A DNA stretch of 23,450 bases from an uncultured Eubacterium sp. (GTDB taxonomy: Bacteria; Bacillota; Clostridia; Lachnospirales; Lachnospiraceae). Below the pieces are notes generated by a model. It saw nothing but the letters and a program-made list of their open reading frames with translations. It ran no database searches and was not told where the DNA came from. The stretch covers positions 1 through 23,450 of the forward strand of contig CALGGT010000071.1 of assembly GCA_937915825.1 (NCBI GenBank), given 5' to 3'. Of this stretch, positions 23,128 to 23,450 are shown piece by piece. The translations under genes were made by a program, and so were the position numbers. How positions within the stretch are numbered: position 1 is the stretch's first letter; the number at the start of each line of letters is the position of its first letter.

Positions 23128-23450
23128 ATGGGAATCATTTCGAATTTAATTGGAACTCACAGTGAACGTGAAGTAAAGAGGGTTATCCCCATCGTCGATA
23201 AGATTGAAGCGTTGGGGCCGGAGATGGCCGCTTTATCCGATGAGGAATTAAAAGGAAAAACCGAAGAATTTAAGGATCGACTCCATAAGGGAGAGACCCT
23301 GGATGATATTTTGCCGGAGGCATATGCGGTTGTCCGCGAGGCAGCCGATCGTGTCTTAAATATGCGTCATTATCGGGTACAGTTGATCGGTGGCGTAATC
23401 CTCCACCAGGGACGAATTACCGAAATGAAAACCGGTGAAGGAAAGACGTT
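23128..23450 (+). CDS. secA: Preprotein translocase ATPase SecA (partial, 3' end outside window)
   Basis: The ATPase that drives secreted proteins through SecYEG. Only the first ~107 residues are present. It begins [19 protein letters not shown] and contains [18 protein letters not shown], the [21 protein letters not shown] segment with [12 protein letters not shown], and [10 protein letters not shown], the SecA Walker A motif, where the window ends. These are diagnostic of the SecA DEAD motor N-terminus. GGAGAG lies about 8 nt before the ATG. Own promoter at 23058; preceded by hpf as in Bacillus. Confidence 0.97.
   Translation, partial: MGIISNLIGTHSEREVKRVIPIVDKIEALGPEMAALSDEELKGKTEEFKDRLHKGETLDDILPEAYAVVREAADRVLNMRHYRVQLIGGVILHQGRITEMKTGEGKT

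Overview
The window looks like a chromosomal segment of an anaerobic Gram-positive bacterium of the Clostridia, most likely Lachnospiraceae-like. This rests on gene content and order (infC-rpmI-rplT with a leader attenuator; long-form hpf directly before secA), AGGAGG-type Shine-Dalgarno sites, sigma-A promoters with 17-bp spacers, and an RND exporter of the SwrC-like Gram-positive type. No phage, plasmid or transposase gene is seen. The genus assignment is inference.

Layout. (1) 1-1636: a structured repeat copy, a strong promoter, a leader with an attenuator, and the translation operon infC-rpmI-rplT, where infC probably uses a non-AUG start. (2) 1681-6394: a secreted M14 metallocarboxypeptidase-like protein with a Thr/Ala/Pro repeat linker, a membrane-bound EAL phosphodiesterase and an NAD-dependent epimerase. 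(3) 6397-7960: a gpmA-sodA pair with its own promoter and terminator. (4) 8049-13115: a large RND exporter facing pta across a shared bidirectional terminator. (5) 13217-16021: two overlapping small membrane-protein genes, a D-2-hydroxyacid dehydrogenase and a secreted zincin-like protein. (6) 16029-20358: valS, a 49-residue acidic ORF and a zinc-ribbon/TPR membrane protein. (7) 20348-23450: a second structured repeat, tRNA-Arg(ACG), an RlmI/RlmK-like methyltransferase, a DnaA-box cluster, a third structured repeat, hpf, and the start of secA.

The most interesting signal is a family of ~200-220 bp non-coding elements, present three times in the same orientation (1-201, 20348-20561, 22050-22268). 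The first ~90 bp and the tail are nearly constant. A long hairpin in the 3' half has completely different arm sequences in each copy yet pairs almost perfectly (20-22 bp each) under a constant GAAAG-CAAG-CTTTC tip. A basal stem also covaries (GGGGC/GCCCC in copy 1, TGTGC/GCACA in copies 2 and 3). This is the signature of a conserved RNA, or of structured single-stranded DNA. Every copy lies immediately upstream of a promoter for a translation gene (infC operon, tRNA-Arg, hpf), and the tail motif CTGTGAATCRYAAC occurs alone upstream of the secA promoter. Copy 3 is next to hpf (raiA), the known location of the raiA-motif RNA, so that family must be tested first; the multi-copy arrangement would still be notable.

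The rest is mostly housekeeping: translation initiation and ribosome assembly (IF3, L35, L20), tRNA charging (ValRS), rRNA modification, ribosome hibernation (HPF), protein export (SecA), central carbon metabolism (phosphoglycerate mutase, phosphotransacetylase), oxygen defence (SOD) and c-di-GMP turnover (EAL).
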